Position numbers and translations under genes: made by a program. From positions 1-16,916 of the forward strand of contig DASTMZ010000116.1 in assembly GCA_035713725.1 (NCBI GenBank): 16,916 bases of DNA, given 5' to 3'. A model generated the notes under the pieces. It did not search any database and was not told the DNA's origin. It saw only the letters and a list, made by a program, of their open reading frames with translations. Of the stretch, positions 1 to 6,056 are shown piece by piece (the first letter of the stretch is position 1; the number at the start of each line of letters is the position of its first letter). The stretch is from DASQPR01 sp035713725. GTDB taxonomy: Bacteria; Actinomycetota; Actinomycetes; Mycobacteriales; Micromonosporaceae.

Positions 1-740
1 GCGCCGGGCCGCGGCGCCAGCACGACGTCGACGTTCGCGCCGAGACCTTCGGCCAGCCCGCGGAGAAAGGCGTGGTTGAGCCCGCACACGAGCTCGGTGT
101 GACGGACCGCGAGCGCGTGGAACGGGCAGTTGTGCAGCAGCGTCTTGGACCCGTCGCGGGCCGGCTCGAAGCCGAGCGAACCCAGCGCGGCAAGCACCCG
201 ATCGCCGCCGCCGGCCGCGCGGACCTCCGCGCCGAGGACCTGACCCCGCTGGTACGCCTGGTGCGCGGCCGCGTCCACGGCGTTGTCCGGGGCGGCCGCC
301 ATGCCATCCGCGAGAATCTCGGCGATCAGCTCGTAGCGGCGTTCCGGGATGGTGACCTCGAGGCCGTCACCCGCCGGGGCGTAGACCTTCGGCGTGCGAC
401 CGCGTCCGCGGGGACGGCCGGTCGGCGCCTGGTAACGGGCCACCAGAAGACCGGCCTCGACCAGCTTGTCGAGGTGGAACGCGGCCAGATTGCGGCTCAT
501 CCGAGTGGCGGCCGCCGCGTCCTCGCGACTGACCGGGCAACCGGCATGGCGTACGTAGTCGAACAGCGCTCGGCGCGAACGGTCGGCGAGCGCGCTCACG
601 GCAGCCCAGGCATCGATCCGCCCGGCGGCGCCCGACCCGGCACTCGACCCGGCGCCCGGACCCGTGACCGGCGAACCGGCGCCCGGCCGGCCGGTGGCGG
701 GCGCGCCGGTGATCGACGTGCCGTTCGTCGACTCGTTCAC
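1..740 (-). CDS. SufR/ArsR-like winged-helix transcriptional regulator (3' end cut by window edge)
   Basis: A DNA-binding regulator, 246 residues visible and continuing past the left edge. I chose GTG at 740 because an in-frame stop lies a few codons upstream. Residues 10-40 are a Gly/Ala/Pro/Ser-rich tail. Residues 45-105 read as an ArsR/DeoR-like helix-turn-helix (LADRSRRALFDYV, then SRNLAAFHLDKLVEAGLL), followed by a basic wing ending GRTPKVYAPA (about 114-123). The C-terminal part carries NCPFHALAVRHTELVCGLN (204-222), giving Cys205-X13-Cys219. By family knowledge this type resembles SufR-like repressors, in which C-terminal cysteines can hold an Fe-S cluster; ligand binding here is inference. 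It is divergent from folE across 110 bp, so control of folE and the reductase is likely. The DNA-binding call is secure; the sensed signal is unknown. Confidence 0.82.
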   Translation of the reverse strand, partial: MNESTNGTSITGAPATGRPGAGSPVTGPGAGSSAGSGAAGRIDAWAAVSALADRSRRALFDYVRHAGCPVSREDAAAATRMSRNLAAFHLDKLVEAGLLVARYQAPTGRPRGRGRTPKVYAPAGDGLEVTIPERRYELIAEILADGMAAAPDNAVDAAAHQAYQRGQVLGAEVRAAGGGDRVLAALGSLGFEPARDGSKTLLHNCPFHALAVRHTELVCGLNHAFLRGLAEGLGANVDVVLAPRPG

Positions 741-746
741 GTCGCC

Positions 747-752
747 AGAATA
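747..752 (-). promoter_or_regulatory. -10 box of the divergent regulator, probably leaderless
   Basis: Read on the minus strand, TATTCT lies exactly 6 nt before the GTG at 740, with no Shine-Dalgarno sequence between. This is the geometry of actinobacterial leaderless transcripts (TANNNT about 6-7 nt before the start codon). The -35 region is weak. Confidence 0.5.
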
Positions 753-800
753 TCACCAATGGTCGTAGTTGAAATTCCGGGCGCGGCGGTGGAGGATGTT

Positions 801-826
801 TTTAGCGACAACATCAGCTAGCTAAA
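801..826 (+). promoter_or_regulatory. Inverted repeat, likely operator over the folE promoter
   Basis: TTTAGC (801-806) is matched by GCTAAA (821-826), with 14 nt between. The right arm overlaps a -10-like TAAATT (823-828), and the left arm sits where the -35 would be with a 16-nt spacer. A protein bound here would block RNA polymerase. The obvious candidate is the divergent winged-helix regulator (inference). AGCTAGCT at 816-823 is a further small palindrome inside it. Confidence 0.5.
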
Positions 827-828
827 TT
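823..828 (+). promoter_or_regulatory. -10 box for folE
   Basis: TAAATT fits TANNNT and would start transcription near 835, leaving a leader of about 16 nt that contains the GAGG ribosome binding site at 839-842. The -35 match (TTTAGC) is poor, which would suit a regulated promoter. Confidence 0.4.
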
Positions 829-850
829 CGGCCATTTCGAGGTTTCCGTC

Positions 851-1534
851 ATGACGATCACGCCCCTGCGGACCAACCGCGCCCAGGTCAACCATGATCA
901 CCACAGGAGCCTGCACGCGGCACCGCCGCTCGCCGACACCACGGTCACCCATCCAGCGCTCGGTGAGTCGCCCGAGCGCGACATGGTCGCGGCCGAGCAA
1001 GCGGCCGCCGCGTTCCTCGACGCGCTCGGCGTTGACCTCAGCCGCGAGGGCCTCGAAGCCACGCCCGGTCGGATGGCGCGGGCCTATGCGGAGCTCCTCA
1101 CGCCGCGGGCGTTCGAGCCCACCACGTTCCCGAACGAAGAGGGCTACGACGAGCTCGTCCTCGCGCGGTCGATCCCGATCCGATCGGTCTGCGAGCACCA
1201 CCTGCTGCCGTTCACCGGCGTCGCGCACGTTGGGTACCTGCCCGGCGAGCGGATCCTCGGCCTGTCCAAACTGGCCAGGATCGTCGAGCACTTCGCGCAC
1301 CGTCCACAGGTGCAGGAGCGGCTGACCAAGCAGGTGGCGGACTGGCTCGAGGCTCATCTGCAGCCGTCCGGCGTTGGTGTGGTCATCGAGGCCGAGCACC
1401 TGTGTATGACGCTGCGCGGCGTGCAGGCGGTGGGTTCGAAGACGGTCACGTCGACGCTGCTCGGCACACTTCGATCCGACCCGCGCTCGCGGGCCGAATT
1501 CTTCACGCTCGTCGGCCTTGACGGCCGCGGCTAA
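851..1534 (+). CDS. folE: GTP cyclohydrolase I
   Basis: A cytosolic zinc enzyme converting GTP to 7,8-dihydroneopterin triphosphate, the entry point to folate, tetrahydropterins and 7-deazapurines. The protein has 227 residues, normal for the family. The core runs from about residue 45 to the end. The zinc and catalytic signature SVCEHHLLPF (112-121) gives Cys114, His116 and His117, and the second zinc cysteine is Cys185 in EAEHLCMTLRG; these match E. coli Cys110, His112, His113 and Cys181. GSKTVTSTLLG (195-205) is also typical. ATG at 851 is preceded by GAGG (839-842) at 8 nt. The first 40 residues are variable and probably disordered. It is 24 nt from the following reductase gene, so the two are likely co-transcribed. 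No other folate genes are in view, so this may be a specialised or second copy. Confidence 0.95.
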   Translation: MTITPLRTNRAQVNHDHHRSLHAAPPLADTTVTHPALGESPERDMVAAEQAAAAFLDALGVDLSREGLEATPGRMARAYAELLTPRAFEPTTFPNEEGYDELVLARSIPIRSVCEHHLLPFTGVAHVGYLPGERILGLSKLARIVEHFAHRPQVQERLTKQVADWLEAHLQPSGVGVVIEAEHLCMTLRGVQAVGSKTVTSTLLGTLRSDPRSRAEFFTLVGLDGRG

Positions 1535-1558
1535 CTCGGAATCGATGAGGAGGCAACG

Positions 1559-2851
1559 GTGCCTGACCCACGTACGTTTGTGATCATCGGCGCGTCACTG
1601 GCCGGCGCGAAGGCCGCCGAGACGCTGCGAGACGAGGGCTTCGACGGGCGGATCGTGATGATCGGCGAGGAGTCCGAGCGGCCGTACGAACGACCGCCGC
1701 TCTCGAAGGGTTACCTGCACGGCAAGGATGCCCGCGACGGCGCGTACGTCCATGACGACACCTGGTACGCCGATCACGACGTCGAGCTGCGCCTCGGCGT
1801 ACGGGCAACCGGGCTGGACCCGGCAGCGCACACCGTCACCCTCGCCGGCGGCGAGCGGCTCACCTACGACAAGCTGTTGCTCGCGACCGGTTCCCGGCCA
1901 CGACGGCTGTCGACGGAAGGCACCGATCTCGATGGAGTCTTCTATCTCCGTACCCTGCCCGACGCGGACGCACTGCTGCACCGGTTGCGCGGCGGTACGG
2001 CGAGTCGGGTGGTCGTCGTGGGTGCGGGCTGGATTGGCCTCGAGACGGCGGCCGCCGCGCGGTCGTTCGGCGCGGATGTCACCGTCGTCGAGATGGATGT
2101 GCTGCCACTGCGGCGGGTGCTGGGCGACGACGTCGCGTCGATCTTCGCCGACGTGCACCGGGCACACGACGTGACGTTCCATTTCGGCACCGGCGTCAGC
2201 GGGTTCGTCGGCAGCGCCGGCAAGCTCGAGGCGGTGGTGCTGTCCAACGGCGTACAGGTCCCGGCCGACATGGCGATCGTCGGAGTCGGCATCGAACCGG
2301 TCACCGATCTCGCGGTCGCGGCCGGTCTCACCGTCGACAACGGCGTGGTAACCGACGCGAGCCTGCGGACCTCGGACCCGGATGTGTACGCGGCTGGCGA
2401 TGTCGCGTCGTTCCACAGCCCGATGCTGGGCGGGCGGATCCGTGTCGAACACTGGGGCAACGCGTTGGACGGCGGGCCGGCCGCGGCGCGCGCGATGCTG
2501 GGCGGCGCGGATCCGTACGACAAGGTGCCGTATTTCTTCTCCGACCAGTACGAGGATGCGCCGAGCATCGGCATGGAATACGCCGGCTGGGTCGACCGCG
2601 GCGGGTACGAGCGGATGGTCTACCGCGGCGACCCGACGATCCGCGCCGGCGCGACCCCGGAGTTCATCGCGTTCTGGGTGTCGGAGGGCCGGGTGCTCGC
2701 CGGCATGAACGTCAACGTGTGGGACGTCCAGGACGACATCCAGGCACTGGTGCGCGCCGGACATGCCGGCAAGCAGGTCGACCTGGATCGTCTCGCGGAC
2801 GAGTCGGTGCCGCTTGCCGACGTGGTGGCCGACGTGTCTGCGACCGCCTAG
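1559..2851 (+). CDS. FAD-dependent oxidoreductase, ferredoxin reductase type
   Basis: A 430-residue flavoprotein of the AIF/ferredoxin-reductase class, which moves electrons from NAD(P)H through FAD, usually to a [2Fe-2S] ferredoxin or rubredoxin. The FAD motif is IIGASLAGAKAAE (9-21), a variant with Ser in the glycine loop. ERPPLSKGYL (44-53) is typical of the class. The NAD(P) Rossmann motif is VVVVGAGWIGLE (151-162), with Glu178 at the end of the next strand, which favours NADH. The second FAD motif is DVYAAGDVA (275-283). About 110 C-terminal residues form the reductase C-terminal domain. GTG at 1559 has a strong GAGGAGG site (1547-1553) at 5 nt. It follows folE closely. No ferredoxin, P450 or oxygenase partner is adjacent, so the electron acceptor is unknown. 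The stop codon lies inside a tandem repeat. Confidence 0.88.
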   Translation: MPDPRTFVIIGASLAGAKAAETLRDEGFDGRIVMIGEESERPYERPPLSKGYLHGKDARDGAYVHDDTWYADHDVELRLGVRATGLDPAAHTVTLAGGERLTYDKLLLATGSRPRRLSTEGTDLDGVFYLRTLPDADALLHRLRGGTASRVVVVGAGWIGLETAAAARSFGADVTVVEMDVLPLRRVLGDDVASIFADVHRAHDVTFHFGTGVSGFVGSAGKLEAVVLSNGVQVPADMAIVGVGIEPVTDLAVAAGLTVDNGVVTDASLRTSDPDVYAAGDVASFHSPMLGGRIRVEHWGNALDGGPAAARAMLGGADPYDKVPYFFSDQYEDAPSIGMEYAGWVDRGGYERMVYRGDPTIRAGATPEFIAFWVSEGRVLAGMNVNVWDVQDDIQALVRAGHAGKQVDLDRLADESVPLADVVADVSATA

Positions 2852-2902
2852 CGCCGCCGCGTCGCGGACCTAGCGCCGCCGCGCCGCGGACCTAGCGCCG
2901 CC
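2849..2902. repeat. 22-bp tandem repeat, about 2.5 copies, starting at a stop codon
   Basis: Units 2849-2870 and 2871-2892 differ at one base, and a 10-base partial third copy (TAGCGCCGCC) ends at 2902. The TAG that begins unit 1 is the stop codon of the reductase gene. The units are GC-rich and self-complementary in part (CGCGG/CCGCG). It looks like local slippage duplication of the gene end; a regulatory role is not shown. Confidence 0.85.
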
Positions 2903-2940
2903 CGGGTGGCTGGGCCGGGTGGGGATAGCTACACCCAAGA

Positions 2941-2974
2941 CGGGTACGTCGCGCCGGTGCGGGCGACGTACCCG
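2941..2974. promoter_or_regulatory. 12-bp perfect inverted repeat upstream of the sensor kinase
   Basis: CGGGTACGTCGC (2941-2952) and GCGACGTACCCG (2963-2974) are exact reverse complements separated by 10 nt. It ends 18 nt before the kinase start at 2993 and overlaps the expected -35 region, so an operator bound by the partner NarL-type response regulator (autoregulation) is the best reading. It could also fold in RNA and terminate the upstream transcript, although there is no T-run after it. Confidence 0.65.
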
Positions 2975-2980
2975 TTCGGC

Positions 2981-2986
2981 CACACT
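2981..2986 (+). promoter_or_regulatory. -10-like box for a leaderless sensor kinase transcript
   Basis: CACACT lies 6 nt before ATG 2993, with no ribosome binding site between. It matches the TANNNT pattern only in part, so support is mainly positional. Confidence 0.3.
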
Positions 2987-2992
2987 CGTCGC

Positions 2993-4879
2993 ATGAGATC
3001 GGTCGCCGTCGCAGTTCTACGAAGCATCGCCCTCGCCGCGGTCGCACTAGCCGCGACACCGGTGGCGGCGATCACGCTCGTCGCGTTGACACTCGTCTTC
3101 GGCCTCGGTCTGGTCATCGTCCTGCCGCCGGTGGTCGTCTTCGATCGCAAGTACGCCAACACGTTGCGTTCGTTGGCGAGCCGATGGTGCGGCGTGGACG
3201 TGCCGCGCCCGTACCGAACCGAGCCCGCGCCGCCGGTGCGCCGGCCCGACGGACTCTACGAAGCCGACAACCGGCTGCACCGCCACGCGTGGTGGCCGCG
3301 GATGTCGGCGCGCATCGGCTGGGCACTCGGCGACCGCGCAACCGGCAAGGATCTGCTGTTCCTCCTGCTGCATCCGGTGGTCGGTGTCGGGTTGGCCGGC
3401 CTGCCGCTCGCCGCGCTCGGGGTCGCGATCGGCGGACTCGTGTCCGGCGCATGGCCGCTGGTCGCCGCGATCGTCGTGGTGCCGACCGCTCCGGTGCTCC
3501 TGAAGGCGTACGGCCAGTGGTGCCGCGTCATGCTCGGCACCGTGTCACCGCGCCGGCAGGCGTCCATCGACGCGCGCAAGTTGTGGTGGGGTACCAGGCT
3601 CGTGGCGTTGGTGCGTCTCGGCGCACTCGGCGCAAGCGGAGTGCTCGCGGCGCTTGCCGGGCTGTACAACCTGATCGGCCTTACCGCCGGTATCGGATTC
3701 GTGTTCCTTTTCGCACCGTCGACAAGCTCTCTGCGACGTGTGGCCGACCTACGGCGGCATCTCGCAAATGTCTGGAGCGGTGTGCCGGTCGCGTCGCTCT
3801 ACACCACGCCACGGTCGCTCGACCTGGAGCCGGACGGTCGCTACCGGGTCGGCAAGTCGCTGTTCAAGACCGAGCGTTGGGCGCGTTGGGCGGAGCGGCA
3901 GGATCGGTTGCTCAAGGACAACGCGACGTGGCGGGATCTCGGCTGGGCGCTCGCCGAGCCGGCCACCGGAATGGTCATCGCGCTGCTGCCGATCGCAGCG
4001 ATCGTGGCGGCCGTGCTCGAGCTCATTGCACCGGGCGTCGCCCGCGCGTTCGGCGATGAAGACGGACTGTTCCGCGCCGCGCCGGTCTGGCTCGCCGCTA
4101 TTGGGATCGCCGCTGGCATTGCCGCGGGGATCTTCGCTGTGCACCTCGCGCCGCGATTTGTGCGCTGGCACGGACAGTGGACGGCGGTGCTGCTCGCACC
4201 GACGCGGGGTGCCGAACTCGCGCAGCGCGTCGAGCACCTGACCGAGACTCGCAGCGACGCGGTGGCGGCCCAGGCGGCGGAGGTACGCCGGATCGAGCGC
4301 GACCTCCACGACGGCGCGCAGGCCCGGCTCGTGGCACTCGGACTCGCGCTCGGCAACGCGGAACGTCTTGTAGACACCGATCCGGAGGCCGCCAAGCGGC
4401 TCGTCACCCAGGCACGCGAGGCGTCCTCGACGGCGTTGGCCGAGATCCGCGACGTGGTGCGCGGCATCCACCCGCCGGTGCTCGCCGAACGCGGCCTCGG
4501 TGACGCGGTGCGCGCGCTCGCGCTGGACACGCCGATGCCGGTGGACGTGACCGTCGACCTGCCCGGTCGGGCCGCCGAGGCGGTCGAGTCGGCGGCGTAC
4601 TTCGCGGTGGCCGAGGCGCTTGCGAACGTCGTCAAGCACGCTCGCGCCTCGCGGATCGAGGTGAACCTACGCTGGGCGGACGGCGTACTGCGGCTGACCG
4701 TACGCGATGACGGGCGCGGCGGTGCCGATCCGCGCCGCGGCACGGGTCTCGCCGGCTTGACCCGCCGTCTGGGTACGTTCGACGGTTCGCTCACGGTGGA
4801 CAGTCCGCCCGGTGGACCGACCGTGTTGACGATGGAGTTGCCGTGCGTGTTGTCCTCGCCGAAGACCTCGCCCTGCTGA
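2993..4879 (+). CDS. Membrane sensor histidine kinase, NarL family, with two sensor-type membrane domains
   Basis: A 628-residue two-component kinase. Hydrophobic segments at about 10-50, 122-175, 205-240, 322-347 and 363-385 form two similar membrane sensor units (the 'putative sensor' type often seen in actinobacteria), each followed by a basic stretch. The HisKA_3 dimerisation and phosphoacceptor region has RRIERDLHDGAQARL (432-446), with His439 the likely phosphorylated residue. The ATPase domain shows EALANVVKHA (541-550, N-box), DDGRGG (572-577) and GTGLAGL (583-589). A longer reading could begin at GTG 2906, but those 29 codons run through a perfect inverted repeat that looks regulatory, and the membrane domain starts naturally at ATG 2993. 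The 3' end overlaps the response regulator gene by 37 nt, implying coupled translation. The stimulus is unknown; the sensor architecture suggests something membrane-associated (inference). Confidence 0.9.
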   Translation: MRSVAVAVLRSIALAAVALAATPVAAITLVALTLVFGLGLVIVLPPVVVFDRKYANTLRSLASRWCGVDVPRPYRTEPAPPVRRPDGLYEADNRLHRHAWWPRMSARIGWALGDRATGKDLLFLLLHPVVGVGLAGLPLAALGVAIGGLVSGAWPLVAAIVVVPTAPVLLKAYGQWCRVMLGTVSPRRQASIDARKLWWGTRLVALVRLGALGASGVLAALAGLYNLIGLTAGIGFVFLFAPSTSSLRRVADLRRHLANVWSGVPVASLYTTPRSLDLEPDGRYRVGKSLFKTERWARWAERQDRLLKDNATWRDLGWALAEPATGMVIALLPIAAIVAAVLELIAPGVARAFGDEDGLFRAAPVWLAAIGIAAGIAAGIFAVHLAPRFVRWHGQWTAVLLAPTRGAELAQRVEHLTETRSDAVAAQAAEVRRIERDLHDGAQARLVALGLALGNAERLVDTDPEAAKRLVTQAREASSTALAEIRDVVRGIHPPVLAERGLGDAVRALALDTPMPVDVTVDLPGRAAEAVESAAYFAVAEALANVVKHARASRIEVNLRWADGVLRLTVRDDGRGGADPRRGTGLAGLTRRLGTFDGSLTVDSPPGGPTVLTMELPCVLSSPKTSPC

Positions 4880-5487
4880 GGCAGGGGCTCGTGCTGCTGC
4901 TCGAGTCGCACGGGTTCGAGATCGCCGCGGCCGCCACGAGCGGTCCGGAACTGCTCGCGGCGCTGCGTGACCATCGACCGGACGTGGCGGTCGTCGACGT
5001 ACGCCTGCCGCCGACGTGCACCGACGAAGGGCTGCAGGCCGCACTCGTCGCACGGCGCGAGACGCCCGGCCTGCCCATCCTCGTGCTGTCCCAGCACGTC
5101 GAGCAGTTATACGCACGCGAGCTGCTCGCCGACGGTTCGGGCGGCATCGGCTATCTGCTCAAGGATCGCGTGCTCGACGCCGAGCAATTCGTCGACGCGG
5201 TGCGACGCGTCGCGGCCGGCGGTACGGCGATGGATCCGGACGTGGTCGCGAAGCTATTCGCCCGCAGCCGCGCCATCGACCGTCTGACGCCCCGCGAACG
5301 CGACGTGCTCGAGCTGATGGCGGAGGGTCGGTCGAACGCGGCGATCGGCGGCCGGCTCTTCCTTTCCGAAAGCGCGGTCGGCAAGCACATCGCCAACATC
5401 TTCACCAAGCTCGATCTCGCGGTGTCCGACGACGACAACCGGCGCGTACTGGCCGTGCTCGCATATCTGGATTCGTCGACGAACTGA
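4843..5487 (+). CDS. NarL/FixJ-family response regulator
   Basis: A 214-residue cytosolic transcription factor, the evident partner of the kinase just upstream. The receiver domain (1-120) has the acidic pair Glu7-Asp8, the phosphorylated Asp52 in VVDVRLPP, Ser83 at the switch position and Lys107 in LLKD. The LuxR-type helix-turn-helix (about 148-195) reads LTPRERDVLELMAEGRSN and then ESAVGKHIANIFTKLDL. GTG at 4843 has GGAG (4834-4837) 5 nt upstream, inside the kinase gene, so the two are translated as a pair. All key phosphorylation residues are present, so the protein should be a functional switch. Likely targets are its own operon (inverted repeat at 2941-2974) and perhaps the sigma-factor gene that follows; both are inference. 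Confidence 0.93.
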   Translation: MRVVLAEDLALLRQGLVLLLESHGFEIAAAATSGPELLAALRDHRPDVAVVDVRLPPTCTDEGLQAALVARRETPGLPILVLSQHVEQLYARELLADGSGGIGYLLKDRVLDAEQFVDAVRRVAAGGTAMDPDVVAKLFARSRAIDRLTPRERDVLELMAEGRSNAAIGGRLFLSESAVGKHIANIFTKLDLAVSDDDNRRVLAVLAYLDSSTN

Positions 5488-5497
5488 CGCAACCGCA

Positions 5498-5538
5498 CTC
5501 CGCGTCGCGCCCGTCATTCCGGGTGAGGCGACGCGGAG
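5498..5538 (+). promoter_or_regulatory. Hairpin between response regulator and sigma factor that covers the sigma gene ribosome binding site
   Basis: CTCCGCGTCGC (5498-5508) pairs perfectly with GCGACGCGGAG (5528-5538). An inner CCCG (5510-5513) pairs with CGGG (5520-5523) around a 6-nt loop. The right arm contains GGAG (5535-5538), part of the GGAGGG ribosome binding site of the sigma gene. It could terminate the two-component transcript, hold back sigma translation, or be a DNA operator; the sequence does not decide. No T-run follows. Confidence 0.6.
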
Positions 5539-5547
5539 GGAGCGGTG

Positions 5548-6036
5548 ATGCGCTGCGATGCCGAAGGCGAATACGTCGAGTACGTGAAGGCACGGCTGCC
5601 CCGCTTGCGGCAGGCTGCCTACCTGCTGTGCGGTGACGTTCATCGAGCCGACGACATCGTGTCGGGCACGTTGCTCGCGCTCTACCGGCATTGGTCGAGG
5701 GCGGCCGCGAGCAACAACCTCAACGCGTACGTGCACCGCATGCTCGTCCACCGGTACCTGGACGAGAAGCGACTGCGGTGGTCGCGCGTCGTGTTGACCG
5801 CTCCGGACGGCGTCGATCGCGCCTCGCCGGAGTTCGATATCGACGACCGCACCGACATCGAGTCGGCGCTGCGCAGTCTCCCGTCGGGCCAGCGCGCGGT
5901 CCTGGTGCTGCGGTACCTCTGCGATCTGTCGGTGGAGGAGACCGCCGGCGCGTTGCATTGCTCGACCGGCAACGTCAAGGCACAGACGTCGCGTGGCCTG
6001 GCCGCGCTGCGTCCGCTGTTGGCGCGAATTGGCTGA
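5548..6036 (+). CDS. SigE-family ECF RNA polymerase sigma factor
   Basis: A 162-residue sigma-70 factor with only regions 2 and 4, the usual size for the actinobacterial SigE family. Region 2 (about 10-75) begins EYVEYVKARLPRLRQAAYLL and includes RADDIVSGTLLALYRHW. Region 4 (about 107-155) reads LPSGQRAVLVLRYLCDLSVE, and its recognition helix lies in CSTGNVKAQTSRGLAALR. ATG 5548 lies 7 nt after GGAGGG (5535-5540); the GTG one codon earlier at 5545 is possible but closer to the site than usual. The gene follows a two-component pair and precedes a one-TM protein by 20 nt, the common layout of an ECF sigma gene and its membrane regulator. Translation may be limited by the hairpin over its ribosome binding site. 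Target promoters are unknown. Confidence 0.9.
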   Translation: MRCDAEGEYVEYVKARLPRLRQAAYLLCGDVHRADDIVSGTLLALYRHWSRAAASNNLNAYVHRMLVHRYLDEKRLRWSRVVLTAPDGVDRASPEFDIDDRTDIESALRSLPSGQRAVLVLRYLCDLSVEETAGALHCSTGNVKAQTSRGLAALRPLLARIG

Positions 6037-6056
6037 CTTTCTTGGGAGACATAGAC

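Noticed and set aside
72..821. 249-codon open frame on the plus strand
   Set aside because: It lies opposite the winged-helix regulator, is rich in Arg/Gly/Ala with no domain, and crosses the divergent promoter region.
1595..2764. 389-codon open frame on the minus strand
   Set aside because: Antisense shadow of the flavoprotein; the plus-strand frame has full FAD and NAD motifs and the antisense translation has none.
3841..5097. 418-codon open frame on the minus strand
   Set aside because: It spans parts of both the kinase and response regulator genes and reads as low-complexity Ala/Ser/Arg, typical of GC-rich antisense frames.
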